A stretch of DNA of 64,000 bases from Quercus robur. Its lineage: Eukaryota > Streptophyta > Magnoliopsida > Fagales > Fagaceae. Positions 9,838 through 22,700 of the stretch are shown piece after piece. Within the stretch, counting starts at the first letter, position 1. Every line of letters starts with the position of its first letter. The stretch lies in NCBI RefSeq assembly GCF_932294415.1, contig NC_065539.1:51231501-51295500 (forward strand), given 5' to 3'. The notes below the pieces were generated by a model, which was given only the letters and a program-made list of their open reading frames with translations, was not told where the DNA came from and did no database searches. The position numbers and the translations under genes were made by a program.

Positions 9838-10668
9838 TAAGGTAAAACACAAAAGTTGAAAGTCATATTTATTATCTCATTACGCGTCTAATATTCTTCT
9901 AACTAAGAAAAGAAATCTGTTAGTGTTGCCAAGGCAATAATTAAAAAAACTCTGAACACACAAATTATATATATAGCCAATTTATCGTTTTGGTGGAGCC
10001 AAAAACCCTAGCAATACCTAAATTCTAAGGAACCATTTTTTATTACTTATTTATTTACTTTGGGTCTCAAACACAAACATGAGTTAGGTGATCATTTTAT
10101 TTTTTTGGGTTCTTTATGCCATTTTTCAATTTGGAAGGTTGGTTTTCAATTTGTTGGGTGAGGAGAGGGAGGAGGTGAGAGAGCAAGTATAAATTTTTTG
10201 GACCCAAACTTTCAACCCGTTATACTATTAAAAATAATTAAAATATCGGGGGAAGTCCTAGAATGGTTCCTGTCCCGGGTCCATGATATTTTCTTAGGCA
10301 CTCAAGTTGTATATGCAGTGCGACTGTGTGAGTTGTAACCACATTATTAAACAATCTCATTTGTATTAGGCTTAATTTTTTTTGCATTTTAAAATGAGGT
10401 GTACAACTTTATAAAACTTCACCTTTATAACTGTACTTTTATACAATAAACAAAATAAATTGAATAAAGATAAACTAACTTTATCCAGACAACAATCTTT
10501 AATCCATTTATTCTCCAATTCATATCTCATTATCTAAAGATAGTCATGCATGCCCTAATGTTTTTTTCTCCACCATCTTTGAGTAGTGTTTTGGTAATAA
10601 ATAAATATAAATAAAATGATTTTCTTTTTTATGCTATCAAAATTGTTGCTAGGGTTATGAGAGAGACC

Positions 10669-10699
<31 letters not shown>

Positions 10700-10952
10700 C
10701 AAAGCAGAACTAACTCTTGAGTGACTATATTTTTACTACTATGAATTATGTCACAATTTATCTATACTACTATTTAAGGGGTTTCCCGTGTTTGGACTGG
10801 ATTTTTTTTTGGTTCCAAAATACCCCTACACCTTAACAAAATTGGAGGACAATCAAGTAAAATTATACTTCTAACTTTTAAACAACCCACTACAGAATAA
10901 CTTCACATCCACTAAACCACTACTAATTCGAATTTTCTACAATCACTCCTAT

Positions 10953-11216
10953 TAAAATACAGCAACCAACTCTCATCTTCTTCTTCTTAATTTGAAATTA
11001 ATTAAGTGTGATTTTATTCCTTGTGAGAACCAATCAAAATTAAGTGTTTAGAATAGGATGTGATCAGGCCCATCGTACAAGTGAGCCATGATCATTGAAA
11101 GTTGTTTGTATGATAACTTTTGATCAGGTGGCCCGATCAAAACCCGTGACATACCATTATGATCGTTAGAGCATCAAGAAGAAGATGAAGAAGATGAGAG
11201 TTGGTTGCTGTATTTT
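10953..11216. repeat. Inverted repeat flanking ~180 bp
   Basis: AAAATACAGCAACCAACTCT followed by CATCTTCTTCTTCTT (about 10953-10988) is answered by AAGAAGATGAGAG followed by TTGGTTGCTGTATTTT (about 11188-11216). The spacer contains mirrored GATCAGG(C/T)(C/G)GCC-type words. It may be the end of, or a MITE next to, the LTR relic that follows. Confidence 0.6.
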
Positions 11217-11219
11217 GAT

Positions 11220-12290
11220 TCAGCCTATGAAAAAATTCAAAAATGCTCAAAAGACGTTACTATTTTCAGCAGCAATTTGAAACACATTTTTGGCATGGAT
11301 AACATTGAAATTTGGTTTTCTCTATTTCTAAAAAAAGTTGTAGATAATTGAATTTCCTTTCAAAACACACCCATCTTGAATCAATTGGAATTTTGAGTGG
11401 AAAATTAGAGCCAAAATACGAAGCAGGTGCAGCATCATTTCAAAATTTGAATGGGGATCAACACCAAATCCGTCCCCAGCTCATTTAAACAGGTTATCTC
11501 CTCCCTTAGCTTCAGAAGAAAGCTAATAACTTAGCTTTAAAGCTAAGCCATCCCTTCACCTATAAATAGAGAAGACCTCTTCCATTTTCTGGACCCCCGA
11601 ATTTCCTCTAGAGAGCTAGTGAGAAAGCAGAAAAGAAAAGCTATTGAACAAACATTGTTCTTACTTTGGTTGTAGTTTAGTACTTCCTTACTTTCTCCCT
11701 AGCCCTTTAAGTGATCACTTCCCCTTTTTTAATTTATGCTAGTAAGTAGTTAATTGTGTTCTTTAATTTTTTGTACATGCTAGAATAAATGCTTACAAAT
11801 CATTATTCACTTCTTTTATGCTATGCTTGGATGAACATGCCTATATGTCTTATTGATTTTCTCTTGAATGCTTAGATGAACACTTCTAGGCTAATACACA
11901 ATTTTCTTTTGAATGCTTAGATGAGCACTTCTAGGCTAAAACACAACTTTCTCTTTAATACTTAGATGAACATATCTAGGTAGTTGTTTTACTTTTTTAA
12001 AATGCTTGAACAAACATGTCAAAGTATTTTGATTTTGTCTAGATAAACATGTCTAGGGTTTTTCCTTTACATCTCTTCATAATTGCTTGGATGATCAAAT
12101 ATGCTTAAAGGTTTTATTTTTATTTGTTTCTCTTTGCAATTATGTTGATGACAAATAACATGACAATTTTGTTTTTCCTTCACATGCTTAGATGAACATG
12201 TCTAGGCTTGGAATTCTTTATTTATATTGATCTCTTGGATGAACATGCCATTACCTTCATTTTTTTTTACATTAAAATTGTTATCTAACA

Positions 12291-12324
<34 letters not shown>

Positions 12325-12760
12325 TTTCTCTTTATGTCAAATTCCCCTAACACATATTTATTTACAATTCCTGCAGATTACATGTTTATATGACAAATTC
12401 TTTGTATTTGTTTGACATGACATGACATTGGCCACCTTAACCTAGGAGACCCGTTTTACCGGGCGAGATGGGTGCTTAATCCCTTCCCATCTCGTAAATT
12501 AGCCTCCGAACCAAGATCAAGGGTTCTAGACAATGCTCTTGTATATACAATTTTACCTTTTTAGAATGTAACTAGGAAATAAAGTAATGTAATTTACTTT
12601 TCTTATATTGTACCTAGGACAAAAAGCATTGTAAATTTTTGTTACAAAATTCGATGTAAATTGTCATATACATTAATACAACAGAAGTATTTTTCATTAA
12701 AGGTTTTCTTGTTTTTCCTTTTAAATTAAATAAGTGGCGACTCCATGTAAAACCCTCGAT
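11220..12760 (+). mobile_element. Probable Ty3/gypsy LTR and leader relic
   Basis: A promoter-like CTATAAATAGAG lies at 11561-11572, upstream of a polypyrimidine-rich transcribed-looking stretch. Near the right end come GACCCGTTTTACCGGGCGAG and CTTCCCATCTCG, followed by AAGTGGCGACTCC at about 12734. That last word resembles the TGGCGACTC-type primer-binding site of plant Tat/Ogre-group elements. Between them, at 11826-12260, the word GCTTAGATGAACATGTCTAGG recurs in degenerate form at least eight times. No protein-coding domain follows, so I read this as a solo or truncated LTR. Both ends are uncertain. Confidence 0.42.
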
Positions 12761-12779
12761 CTAGGGGGGAGCACATTTT

Positions 12780-13350
12780 TACACCACTCACCCACCCACT
12801 TGCCACCACCGTAAACCCCAACCCAAAATCAACCCACCACTAGCCACCACCATCACAAACCATACCCACCATCAACCAAAACCCACCTACCTTCCATCAC
12901 CGTGAACCCCAACCCAAAATCAATCCGCCACAAACACCGTAACCCATACCCATCCACAACTAGCACCCAAAGCTACTCCGATCAACCCACGAACCCAACC
13001 ACAAAAATCAAACCCCAACCCAAAATCAATCCGCCACAAACACCATAACCCATACCCATCCACAACCAGCACCCAAAGCCACTCTGATCAACCCACAAAC
13101 CCAACCACAAAAATCAAATCCCACCAAAATCAATCAAAACCCAACAAAATTAAAACTCACCGAAAAATGATCCACGATCCACCTCAGAGACCCACGATCC
13201 ACCGCCCAGCCACACCCAGCACCAGAGAGACCCATAAACTCGAGAGGCAGTCAGGCATAGATAAAGGGAAATGGAGGGGCAGAGAGAAAGTGACAGAGAA
13301 CATGGGAGAGAAAGTGAAAAAAAAAAGGATGAAAAAAATGATGAAATTTC
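12780..13350. repeat. C/A-rich tandem repeat (106-bp period) with purine-rich tail
   Basis: AACCCCAACCCAAAATCAAT starts units at 12905 and 13011, with a shorter relative at 12813. Each unit holds CCGCCACAAACACC, CATACCCATCCACAA and GATCAACCCAC. The plus strand has almost no G for about 380 bp, then flips to GAGAGA/GGGAAA-rich sequence at 13190-13340. This strand asymmetry resembles 1840-2240. Likely the interior of a non-autonomous DNA transposon. The stretch to 13700 holds nothing else recognised. Confidence 0.6.
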
Positions 13351-13700
13351 AGCAAGTCTGAAAAAATGTAGCGGTTGGAAATAAATAATAAAGAATGATT
13401 AAAAAAATAATATTTTAATAAAAATAGAGTTTTGGGATGTAGGAGAAATGGTAAAATGGTATGGTATAATGATAAAGTGGTGTTTTAGAATGATAAAATA
13501 GAGTAGCATTAGCATTCTCCAATACTAATGCTCTAAGGAAAACTCTCACTCCTTGTGCAAAACCAAAACCATCCTCCCTACTTACACAATCAATTGCAAT
13601 AACTTCCTACTAAATATAACTAACAGCCCAGTAACAGTGGTTACTAACCGCAACAAAACTCAAGCACCGTATTTTGCTCTGAAATTTTAATAATAAAAAA

Positions 13701-13989
13701 TACTAGCCTTTGACTTTGAGCATATGTGTCTTTTATTTTTTTTGGTAAAGGTTAATAATTTGAATCCATTATAATTTGAGATTACTATATTTTTCAATCA
13801 CAAAATACCTAGGGGTGTGATGATAAAAATATTTCATCCACAAATGCATAACACTCATCATACCCCTAGATATTTTGTGATTGAAAAATGTAGTAATCTC
13901 AAATTATAGTAGATTCAAATTATTAACCTTTATCAAAAAAATAGAAGAGCCTCTGAGTATGCGCATAAGTGCGTGCTCAAAGGCTAGTA
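13701..13989. mobile_element. Foldback MITE, arms ~130 bp
   Basis: The left arm begins TACTAGCCTTTGA and the right arm ends TCAAAGGCTAGTA. Inside, GGTAAAGGTTAATAATTTGAA and TTGAGATTACTA followed by TTTTTCAATCACAAAATA are mirrored almost base for base on the right. The loop is only about 30-40 bp. The outermost TA on both sides could be the target duplication. No transposase. The following 13990-14640 is AT-rich DNA with an (AT)n tract at 14213-14239 and no gene. Confidence 0.85.
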
Positions 13990-14814
13990 ATTTAGTAAAG
14001 CAAAAACTTATTAGAGAGTAGTTTAGGCATTGTGAACTTATATGGAACACTGGTGCTGACTGTTTAACGCAAAATTTTTTTTTTTTGGTATCAATTTCGC
14101 GCCAAATTTTTGGATAATTTAGTTTTAGTTAAGCAATATTCACTTATAAGAAAAATCATATAAGTTTAATCCCTAAAAAAAAAATTTAAGCCAAAAATGG
14201 TAAATTCTTGTCCTATATATATATATATATATATATATCTCGTAGAGGACTTTGCTTGGATGCATTGGACCGATCAAGATTATGAAACATATCCGATTAA
14301 CTGTATTAAAACATTAGACCCAAACTTGTCCTTATAGCTTACACTATCTAATACCCTAGAACGTAGGTTAAAGGTTGAAGTGTTAAACAAGTAAAGTATG
14401 ATAATAATAATTATTATTAGTAATCTCATTATTTGCATTACAAATACAAATACAAATACACATGACCAAAAGAAACATAAATTTCAAAGCTTTACCAAAA
14501 GAAACCCACCGATTAGTTGGTTGATTATTATCTGTCAATGATGGGACATTGGGATTCTTGGTTATTTCTGTTGATTTGTGTCTACAAATCCACCCTTTAA
14601 AAAGTACAGTTAAGTAAGACGTCGTCGTCTCCTTCAGTTAACTTGTCTTCGTCAAAGAGTTTCCTCGTTTGGCTTCTGCTTAAAGTAACAGAAAACAGAA
14701 TTAAAAAAATGTCACATAAAATAAGTAGTAAAAAGCACTTTTCTTCTACTTCTTTCATTGCATTTTGCTTGCACTCTCTCTCTCTCTCTCTTTTCTGCTA
14801 CAACAACAACAACA

Positions 14815-17800
14815 ATGGCATCCTCACATCTTTGCCTCCTTCTCCCACTGCTTCTTTGCTCCATTCTCTTGCTGACTCACCCAGTCAACTGTGCTAGTAA
14901 GCACTTCTTTCATGTTTTTTTTTTTTTTTTTTTTTTTTTTTGTGTTCTTTATTAAATTTCCTTATCTGGGTCTCATTCTACCATGCATTTTATTATGTAA
15001 AAATCACATTTTGATGCTTTTGAGTGTAACACTATGTGCCCCTCAAGTTGAAAATCTGCTAGGATCTTTAATGGGTTTTTTTTATATGTTATATTGAGAA
15101 CCCAGTTCAGAAGAGATCTGATTTGAGTGTTTGATCTGGTTTTAGCTGCTGATCTTATATTATTTTTCTGTGTTTTGCAAATGGGTGTTTTGTAAAGTCT
15201 GTGCCTTTGCTTGATGTTTTTGTGAAGGCTTTGACTTACATGCCTGACCAAATCTGTGCAAATTTTTTGCAATACTTGAACATGCTTAATATAGATTTAT
15301 GCTTACTTGTGCTAAAGCCTAAAGATCTTTGGAGATTTGGTTTCTATGTTGTTTCAGTTGTGTTAGAGATGCATTTATTTACATTTTTGTTCTAGTTAAA
15401 ACCAAGGGCAAAAGCACACTGTAGTTGTCTCAGGATAATTTTGTTACCATTACTTGATTATATCCACAAAATACTTGGTATTATTTTTTGTTGTTTGCAC
15501 ATTTCTTTCCTATTTCCTTTTTTTTTCCCTCTTAGGCTGCACTTTGCAGAGTTAAAATATTGCTAGTGGTGTATGTGCTTATATATATATATATATAGAC
15601 ACACACACTATGGAAACTTGGAATTGGATCCTAAAAATCTTAAAACTGGAATTCAAGTCTAATTTCTAATAAAGGTATAAGTAGAGAACATAAGCGACAA
15701 TGGGGCCTGTTTGAGGCCAATGAATCTTCTCTGTGATCTAGTTACACCATGGCCCTTTTCAGTATTGTGAGATATTGTTTCATTAAAAAAAAAAAAAAAA
15801 AAAACTGTTGTGGGATATTGAGATCAAAATTTTCCTATTCAGGATATAATCATTGCTTGTGATGGCAATCATTTGGCCCCACCATCAAATTTATCCTTGT
15901 AATAGCACAAATATTCTTTGTCATTAAGTGAAATCAAACACATTACTCTCAGATGTGACAATAATGGTTGTAACTTGTTAATTAATTCAATTTTGCTTAA
16001 GCCATTAGCGAAAAAGTATAGCTGCTGGAGGGTAGGCCAGGGATGGCTATGATTTTCTTCTAGCACCCTTCTATTAATATCCTCTTAAAAAGGTGAAGAA
16101 ATGGGGCAGCATTTCTGTGTTTATCTATCCTGTATTAGAATCTATTATTGCTCTTTTGCCTAAAAAGGATCTTAAATTTATTAAAACTTTTTTCCCCCCA
16201 AAATAAATAAATTTATTAGAACGTAAAACCTAGAAGTAGTAGAAAAGGACTTATCAATTAAGGAGGAAATAGAGAATATAACTTCAAATGGAATAAAATG
16301 GAGAAAAAGAATACATGTGGCCAACCCTAAGTAATTTGTTGAGGATCCTTAGCCGACCCCAAAAATTTGGGATTAAGGCTTGTTGTTGTATTAGATGTAA
16401 AACATGCTTGGTCCCTAGTTTTGTGTAAAAGTTTGGCTTGTCAAGTTTACAGGGGGAGATGCATCCTAGATTGAAATTGTTGCAATTTTTAATCTTTGCA
16501 GGTTGAGTTGGTGGGGCATATAAACTCATATTTTAAATACTCTGTTTTAATATAATGGTGCTTCCTTGTTCACTGAAAACAAGTTTGCAGGCTAGTTTAA
16601 TCTAAAACTGCTTCTGTAAAGGACAAAATGGAACAGATCAGTAGAACTTGGCTCACCCAACCCAGGAATATAATTGGTTTAGGTGCAAATAGGCCAGGTT
16701 GGAGACCTGAAACACTAACCAAACCTAATTTAGATAAATTGTTGCTTGATTGAGTAGTGAGGATTCCTATCCTTGGAAGTATAGCTTTATATGAAAAGAA
16801 ATGATTTGAGTTTGATTGATTTTTAGCTGAGCTTACTTAAACTTGTTAGTTTTATTGCTAGTTTGCTCAAGACACAATGATGATTCTTGTGGTATTGCTT
16901 CTCTGTAGGTATATATGCCATCCATTGTGGCATGATGTTAGGATTCATGACTCTAGTTTGCTCAAGATGCAACTTAATTTTTCCCCCCTTTTCCATGTCT
17001 ATCTATCAGATATACATTACAAATGGAATGATAAAAGTGGGAAATATTCATGACTTAGCACAGGATTTGAAGGCATTTCTTTCCCTAACATTCGTATTTC
17101 AAAATATTAAGCTGTCAAACATGAGAGTTTAGTTTATGAAGGAAGAAATTTAAGAAATATTTTCCATGTCTTATACTGTCACTGTCGTACATACTTTTGC
17201 ATTTGCATTTCAACCGTTTCTTGATATCATTAATATGAATTATAAATGAGGTACTCTAGGAACAAATGAGATTACATTTTGTTGGCAGAAACAATCCAAT
17301 CCATTCAGGGCTTCTAAGTTTCACTTGCTTTGTTTTTATGCCATAACAATTATAATTGATTCCTCAATGAAACATTTATGGAAAATGAAGTAAATCTGGA
17401 AGAATTAATGTTAAGAACATAACAGCAGTCAGTGTAAAAATTTCAGTGCCCTTAATGCTTTTCATGGAATCGTTAACTTTAATATTCTTGCAATGTAGGC
17501 ATACTGGGAGTAGATATAATGATGGAAAAAAATATAACAGAACTTTTGTGTGACTGATCTATTCCATGTAGAATCATGACTTTGAATCTCTCTGTGTGTG
17601 GGCACTGAACTTCCTATTCTGCCATGTTCCTGCAGATGAGAATGATAATCTTCTTCAAGGCATCAACACATATCGAGTAAACTTGAACTTGACAGCTCTA
17701 AAAAAGAATGATAATGCAGAGTGCCTTGCCGGTGAATTAGCTGACCAATTCAAGGATCAACCCTGTACAAACACCACAGGCTCCAATACAGTACCTGGCA

Positions 17801-18153
17801 CTGAACCTCAATTTTCCAACTACCCAAACCTTTTAACTAAATGCCATTTGAATGCCACTGTCACAAGGGATGGGATCCCAATGCCCGCTTGTGTTCCCAA
17901 TTTGGATCCTAGTCTTGTCCTCTCCAACTACACAAAGTCTCAGTATTCAGAGTCTCTCAATGACACCACGTATACAGGAGCTGGCATTGGTTCTAAAAAT
18001 AACTGGATTGTTGTTATTCTGACCACAGACACATCCACAGGAAACTTTGCACCCTCTTCCTCCTCTTCTTCCAATGCAGCCAGTTTGGTTTCTAGGATTG
18101 GTTTTATCTATCACTTGATGTTTTTGCTGATGGGTTATGTTTTCCTGTTGTAA
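14815..18153 (+). CDS. Uncharacterized GPI-anchored protein, At5g19230/At5g19250-like
   Basis: Two exons, 14815-14896 and 17636-18153, are joined across a GT-AG intron of 2739 bp to give 199 residues. Residues 1-27 (MASSHLCLL...VNCA) are a signal peptide with a leucine-rich core. The mature part starts NENDNLLQGINTYRVNLNL and matches the plant family of short GPI-anchored proteins of unknown function: NDNAECLAGELADQF, QPCTNTTGS, PGTEPQF, KCHLNAT, MPACVPNL and SLVLSNYTKSQY. Four conserved-looking cysteines and several N-glycosylation sequons (NLT, NTT, NAT, NYT, NDT) fit an extracellular protein. A serine-rich spacer and a hydrophobic C-terminal tail (IGFIYHLMFLLMGYVFLL) form a typical GPI-attachment signal. 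The start codon follows a CT-rich, (CAA)n leader. The biochemical role of the family is not established. The long intron holds a SINE fragment. Confidence 0.93.
16280..16390 (+). mobile_element. Au-like SINE fragment in the GPI-protein gene intron
   Basis: ATGTGGCCAACCCTAAGTAA, GATCCTTAGCCGACCCC and AAAAATTTGGGATTAAGGC are followed by a short (TTG)n tail. This combination is common in eudicot genomes and I associate it with the 3' part of Au-type SINEs. The 5' limit is unclear. A more decayed relative in inverse orientation (AATCAAGCCTTAGTCCCAAA) lies at 36885. Confidence 0.5.
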
Positions 18154-19065
18154 AAGAGGATGGTCATACCGTGCTGTAGTAATGGAGGTTTACTAGTCGA
18201 ATTGCCATGTTAGGATACAGGAGTTTTTCCACTTCTCCAACAGAGAAAAATAAAAACACATTTACGGAATACAGCTGCTTTCTAGGAGTAAATATGAGTC
18301 CATCCTGCATGCCTTGATCTGCCCTTGATGGTAGAATGTTGGACAGGCCTATGTGAGGGTAACAAATTATGTAGAAGTATTTCTTGTTATCATTATTGTT
18401 GTTATTGTCATTGAAATTTGAACTTCTGAGATTTGTGAGATGAGAATTGGATAAACAAGAATCTGGAACTGTTCTATTCATTGCATTTTCAACAGATCAC
18501 ATGTTTTGCTTAGGTTCAAGAGATGTATTTCCTATACTTGTACAATAAGTCTAGGAAAAAAAATTCACAACTGGTGACGTAGCTTGTTGTGATACGTGCA
18601 TAATAAAAGTGGTATCAGTAGTAGGTTCATGTGAAATTGATATTGCTCCAATCATATTTTGTGACCTTGACAAGTTGTGAAAAACCATGTGAAAAAATTT
18701 GTCCCTGGCCACATCACTCATTCCAAATTAGCTGCATTGTGGGACTAAGATCATCGAACTCCCAGTTTTTGTTCTCTCTCACTTCATTTTTAATCCCTCT
18801 AGATTGATGAATCTGTAAATTGTTCATTATTTATCTCTACTTCACTGATTTCACTGAAGATTGGGTTAAATGGAGGTGTGTAAACGAAGTGGACAAATGG
18901 GACCGATAATGGCAAACCAATCTATTATTGTGAATTATTTTCTTGTTCATCTCACCTTTAGATTAGTCTCTGATGCTACACTATCATGTGACAAACATGT
19001 GATTTTAACACAGAAAGCACCCTTTTACTTGAGTTCTACACCAATAGGCAACAGCCTTTTTTCTA
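18154..19065. other. 3' region of the GPI-protein gene and intergenic DNA
   Basis: The trailer contains AATAAA at 18602-18607, about 450 bp after the stop codon, a candidate polyadenylation signal. The remainder is AT-rich, with words such as CAAGTTGTG and CATGTGAAAAA related to the foldback element at 19066. No gene seen. Confidence 0.4.
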
Positions 19066-19171
19066 TAATTATGTTAGGGACATAACTTTTGTCACAATTT
19101 TACGTCATAACTCGTCATGTGGCAAGTTGTGGCACAAAATTATCCCAAAAGTTATGTACCTAGCATAATTC
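19066..19171. mobile_element. Small foldback MITE
   Basis: TAATTATGTTAGGGACATAA followed by CTTTT (19066-19090) is mirrored by AAAAG followed by TTATGTACCTAGCATAATT (19147-19170). The interior ACGTCATAACTCGTCATGTG also has weak symmetry. It is about 105 bp long and has no coding capacity. Confidence 0.6.
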
Positions 19172-19735
19172 TTTTATTTTTACTCTCTTTCCTTCTCCGG
19201 TGCTACTATCAAAAAATCAAAATCAATGGTTCACTGGTCACGTCACAAACATGTGCTTCTTAATGCATAAAAGCACAACTTGCTGACACCTCCATAGCTT
19301 TGAAAAATTCTATCACTTTCTTAAGTAACCTTCAAAGTCATTGCTCACAAATTACATGGGTCTATCAATTATCTACATTTTAATTACATTTATATTTTGG
19401 TAGATAAAGAACTTAAAATTGAATTTCATCTAACTTTGCATTTTGTAATATTTGACAACCCACCGCCTGTGATAGTTTCCTTACTGACTTTTGATGAAGC
19501 CGAACTATTTTGTAATAAATTGTTTTGTTGTTAACTTTTAATATAACTCCTCTTATTACCACCAAAAAAAAAAAAAAAAAAACCTAATCATCATGAAAGG
19601 TATGATAGATCTCAAAATTCAAATTATTTTAAGAGATAAATAGATTGATAATTTGATAAAGCCATATAAGGCCCTGATTGGCTGGTAAGCTTAGGACCAG
19701 GAGTCTAACACAAAAACAAAACCAAAAAAAAAAAC

Positions 19736-22700
19736 ATGCGAGGTGGTAACTGGGTGGGTGTGGTTGGCCGCAGATTGAGAAAAAAAACCTCGTATTCTTC
19801 AGTACATTCAACTTCTTCAACCCCTACTGAGTATCCCAACATCCTCGGCCCCAACCTCCCTGATGTTTGGACTCCAACTAACCAATCCCACCGTCCTCAA
19901 TCCTCTGCAATTTTCTGTTAAGTAAAAAACAGACCCTTTTGATTTGCATTACTTTCAATCATTTTTCACACACCATATTCTATGTTATCATGCATGATTC
20001 ATGATTGAGTAACCATACACTGACATGTTTTGATAATGTCATGCAAAGCAGCAAATGGGAATAGTGCTAGAATTATTGATGGGAAACCAATTGCAAAAGA
20101 CATCAAGTTCAGAATAGCTGGTGAGATACAAAGAATGAAGGCTGCCATTGGAAAATCTCCTGGGCTGGCTGTGGTTTTGGTGGGTCAAAGGAGGGACTCA
20201 AAGACTTATATCAATATCAAGTTAAGAGCTTGTGATGAAGTTGGAATTGCAACTATGGTTGAGGAACTGCCTGAAAGTTGTACAGAAAGTGAACTTCTTG
20301 ATGTTGTTTCAAGGTTTAATGAGGACCCATCTGTACATGGTATTATTGTGCAACTTCCTTTGCCACAAGTAATTTCTACTTTACTCCTTCAGACTTTACT
20401 AGTTTTTGATTTTCTTCAAGAAAGCTTGTTTCTTGGAACTTTGGTTTTCGTGAAATGCAATGGGTGGCTTCAGAATCTATGACATTACCTTATCTATGGT
20501 AGATAAATAGGTGCCTAGGACCTGCATTTTAATTTTCCTATCAATTCTGCTGGTGACTGTTGAGAAATTCTGTGGATATGCCTTCTAGATTCCATATGTT
20601 TAGTTATATTTGCATATTTCTTCATTCCCATGGATCCATTTTGTTGCACCTAATAAAGTATTAATGTCTCAAAAAGCTTAAACTATTAGGAAATTGTGAA
20701 TCTAATCACTTAAATCATTATTCTAACACTCTCCATAAGATTTGAACTCAAGACCACCTAATCTAATACCATGATAAATTATCAATTTTCCCATAAGTTT
20801 AACCTTGTAGGAAATGCTGAATTTAATTACTTAACCATTATTGTAACAGCACTTATTGGGCAATGGGTCCTTATGAAGTTCTCTGATATGCACGTATTTG
20901 GCACAATTTGGTTTGCTTAAGGAATTTTCTCATTGGTTGCATATCCTAATTGAAATTCCTGACACAGCATCTGGATGAGGAAAAAATTATGACTGTTGTG
21001 AGTCCAGAAAAAGATGTGGATGGCTTCCATCCCCTCAATATGGGGAATCTTGCCCTAAGAGGAAGGCAGCCCTTTTTCATCCCTTGTGCGCCTAAAGGCT
21101 GCATTGAGTTGTTGCTTAGGTTTGGTGTGCAAATTTCTGGAAAAAGGTCGGTGGTAATCGGGAGAAGCAAGATTGTTGGGTTGCCTACTGCTTTGCTCTT
21201 ACAGGTAAAAATATGCTTTTCTACTGTAGTGTTTGATAGTCATTGGTGTAATGTATTGTTGATGGACAGAGGCACCATGCAACAGTCAGCACTGTCCATT
21301 CATTCACCAAAAACCCGGAACAGATAACTTCTCAGGCTGACATTGTAGTCTCAGATGTTGGGATCCCAAACCTAGTCCAAGGCAATTGGCTAAAGCCGGG
21401 ATCAGTTGTAATTGATATGGGAACAAATCTAGTTAAGGTAAGCAGTCAAAATCTTACATTTCCATTGTTTTGAAATGTTGAAAATCTATCAGTTTCAATG
21501 TCAAATATTTGCAATAAATGAAGAATGAACTAATGCTGATTTGGCCAGATGAAAAACTTATTTTCACTTTGACAAGGTTCCAAAACCCCCGCCCCCCCCC
21601 CCCCCCCCCCCTTTTGGATAAGTGAAAAATGACATTGATTATATCATTTGCTAATATGAGGTATTAATTAATGTTATTAAAGGCTATGGAAGAAAAAGAA
21701 AGTGAGACAGAGGAAAGTAGGAAAAAGACGTTAAAGTTTAATTTGAATAGTAGATTTTTGCACTTATTTGAGAGTGCATAGATGAGATTTTGCACTCCCC
21801 CCCAATTTTCTCCAACCAAGACACACACACACACACAGGACTTATCTATCCACAGCGTGGAGCACTTGGACCATCAGAAATATTCAGATGTAACAAATGA
21901 TTGACAAATCTCAATGTATATTTATCCATTCATGGAACATAGGACTACTACTTGTATGATTTCGTTTACTTTTTTAGAAAATGAAGCTCTTTCCTAAGTA
22001 TCTTTAGCTGCATATTTTGATTTGCAAAGGAGCCTTGGCATTATACTCAACACCAGAATTTAACCTGTCCTATGATAGAACTATATATCTTCAGTTATAA
22101 CAATTAAAGTATAAACTTGCCAGAAAACAAATAAACATATTTTCTAACTACATCAATATTGATCCTCTTTTTTGGGACTACGGCTTGGTAGTCTCTTGTA
22201 TAAGTATCTTTAACTGCATCTTTTTCTGGCTGTGTACTCAACTCAGGCACCTACCTGACCCCATATTATGTCTATGTGACCTAACTGAAAATGAATGAAG
22301 TAGAGCCTATTAACTATGCTGGATCATTTATTTAGACGTCATTCAGCCCAATCCTCATTAGAATAGCAATGCATATTAATGCTCTCTTATTCAGGCTTAT
22401 GGTTGGCCGAATGCATTGATTGATTGGTCACTTACTATAGCCAAGAGAGGATGACTGAATTGAACTTGAAAACAATGCTGAAACTCGCTAAGAGCACTTA
22501 AATGGTTGCCACTATATTCTACTAGGATATGACATTTGTAGCATTAGATTCTCAACCTTGTTATATAAGATCCTTCTTATCTTGTCCAAAGACCTTTAAA
22601 TTTTTACTTGAATCAGTTCTGCAATAGCCAGAAAGGTGGATAGACAAACTTTTTCTTTGCTTCTTGTACTTTTATAAGTTAACACAAATGAGAGACATAA

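Noticed and set aside
20369-20482. Extension of FolD exon 2 to a stop at 20482
   Set aside because: The conserved sequence after VQLPLPQ continues at 20968 (HLDEEKI). The donor GTAATT lies exactly at the break, so the extension is intron read-through.
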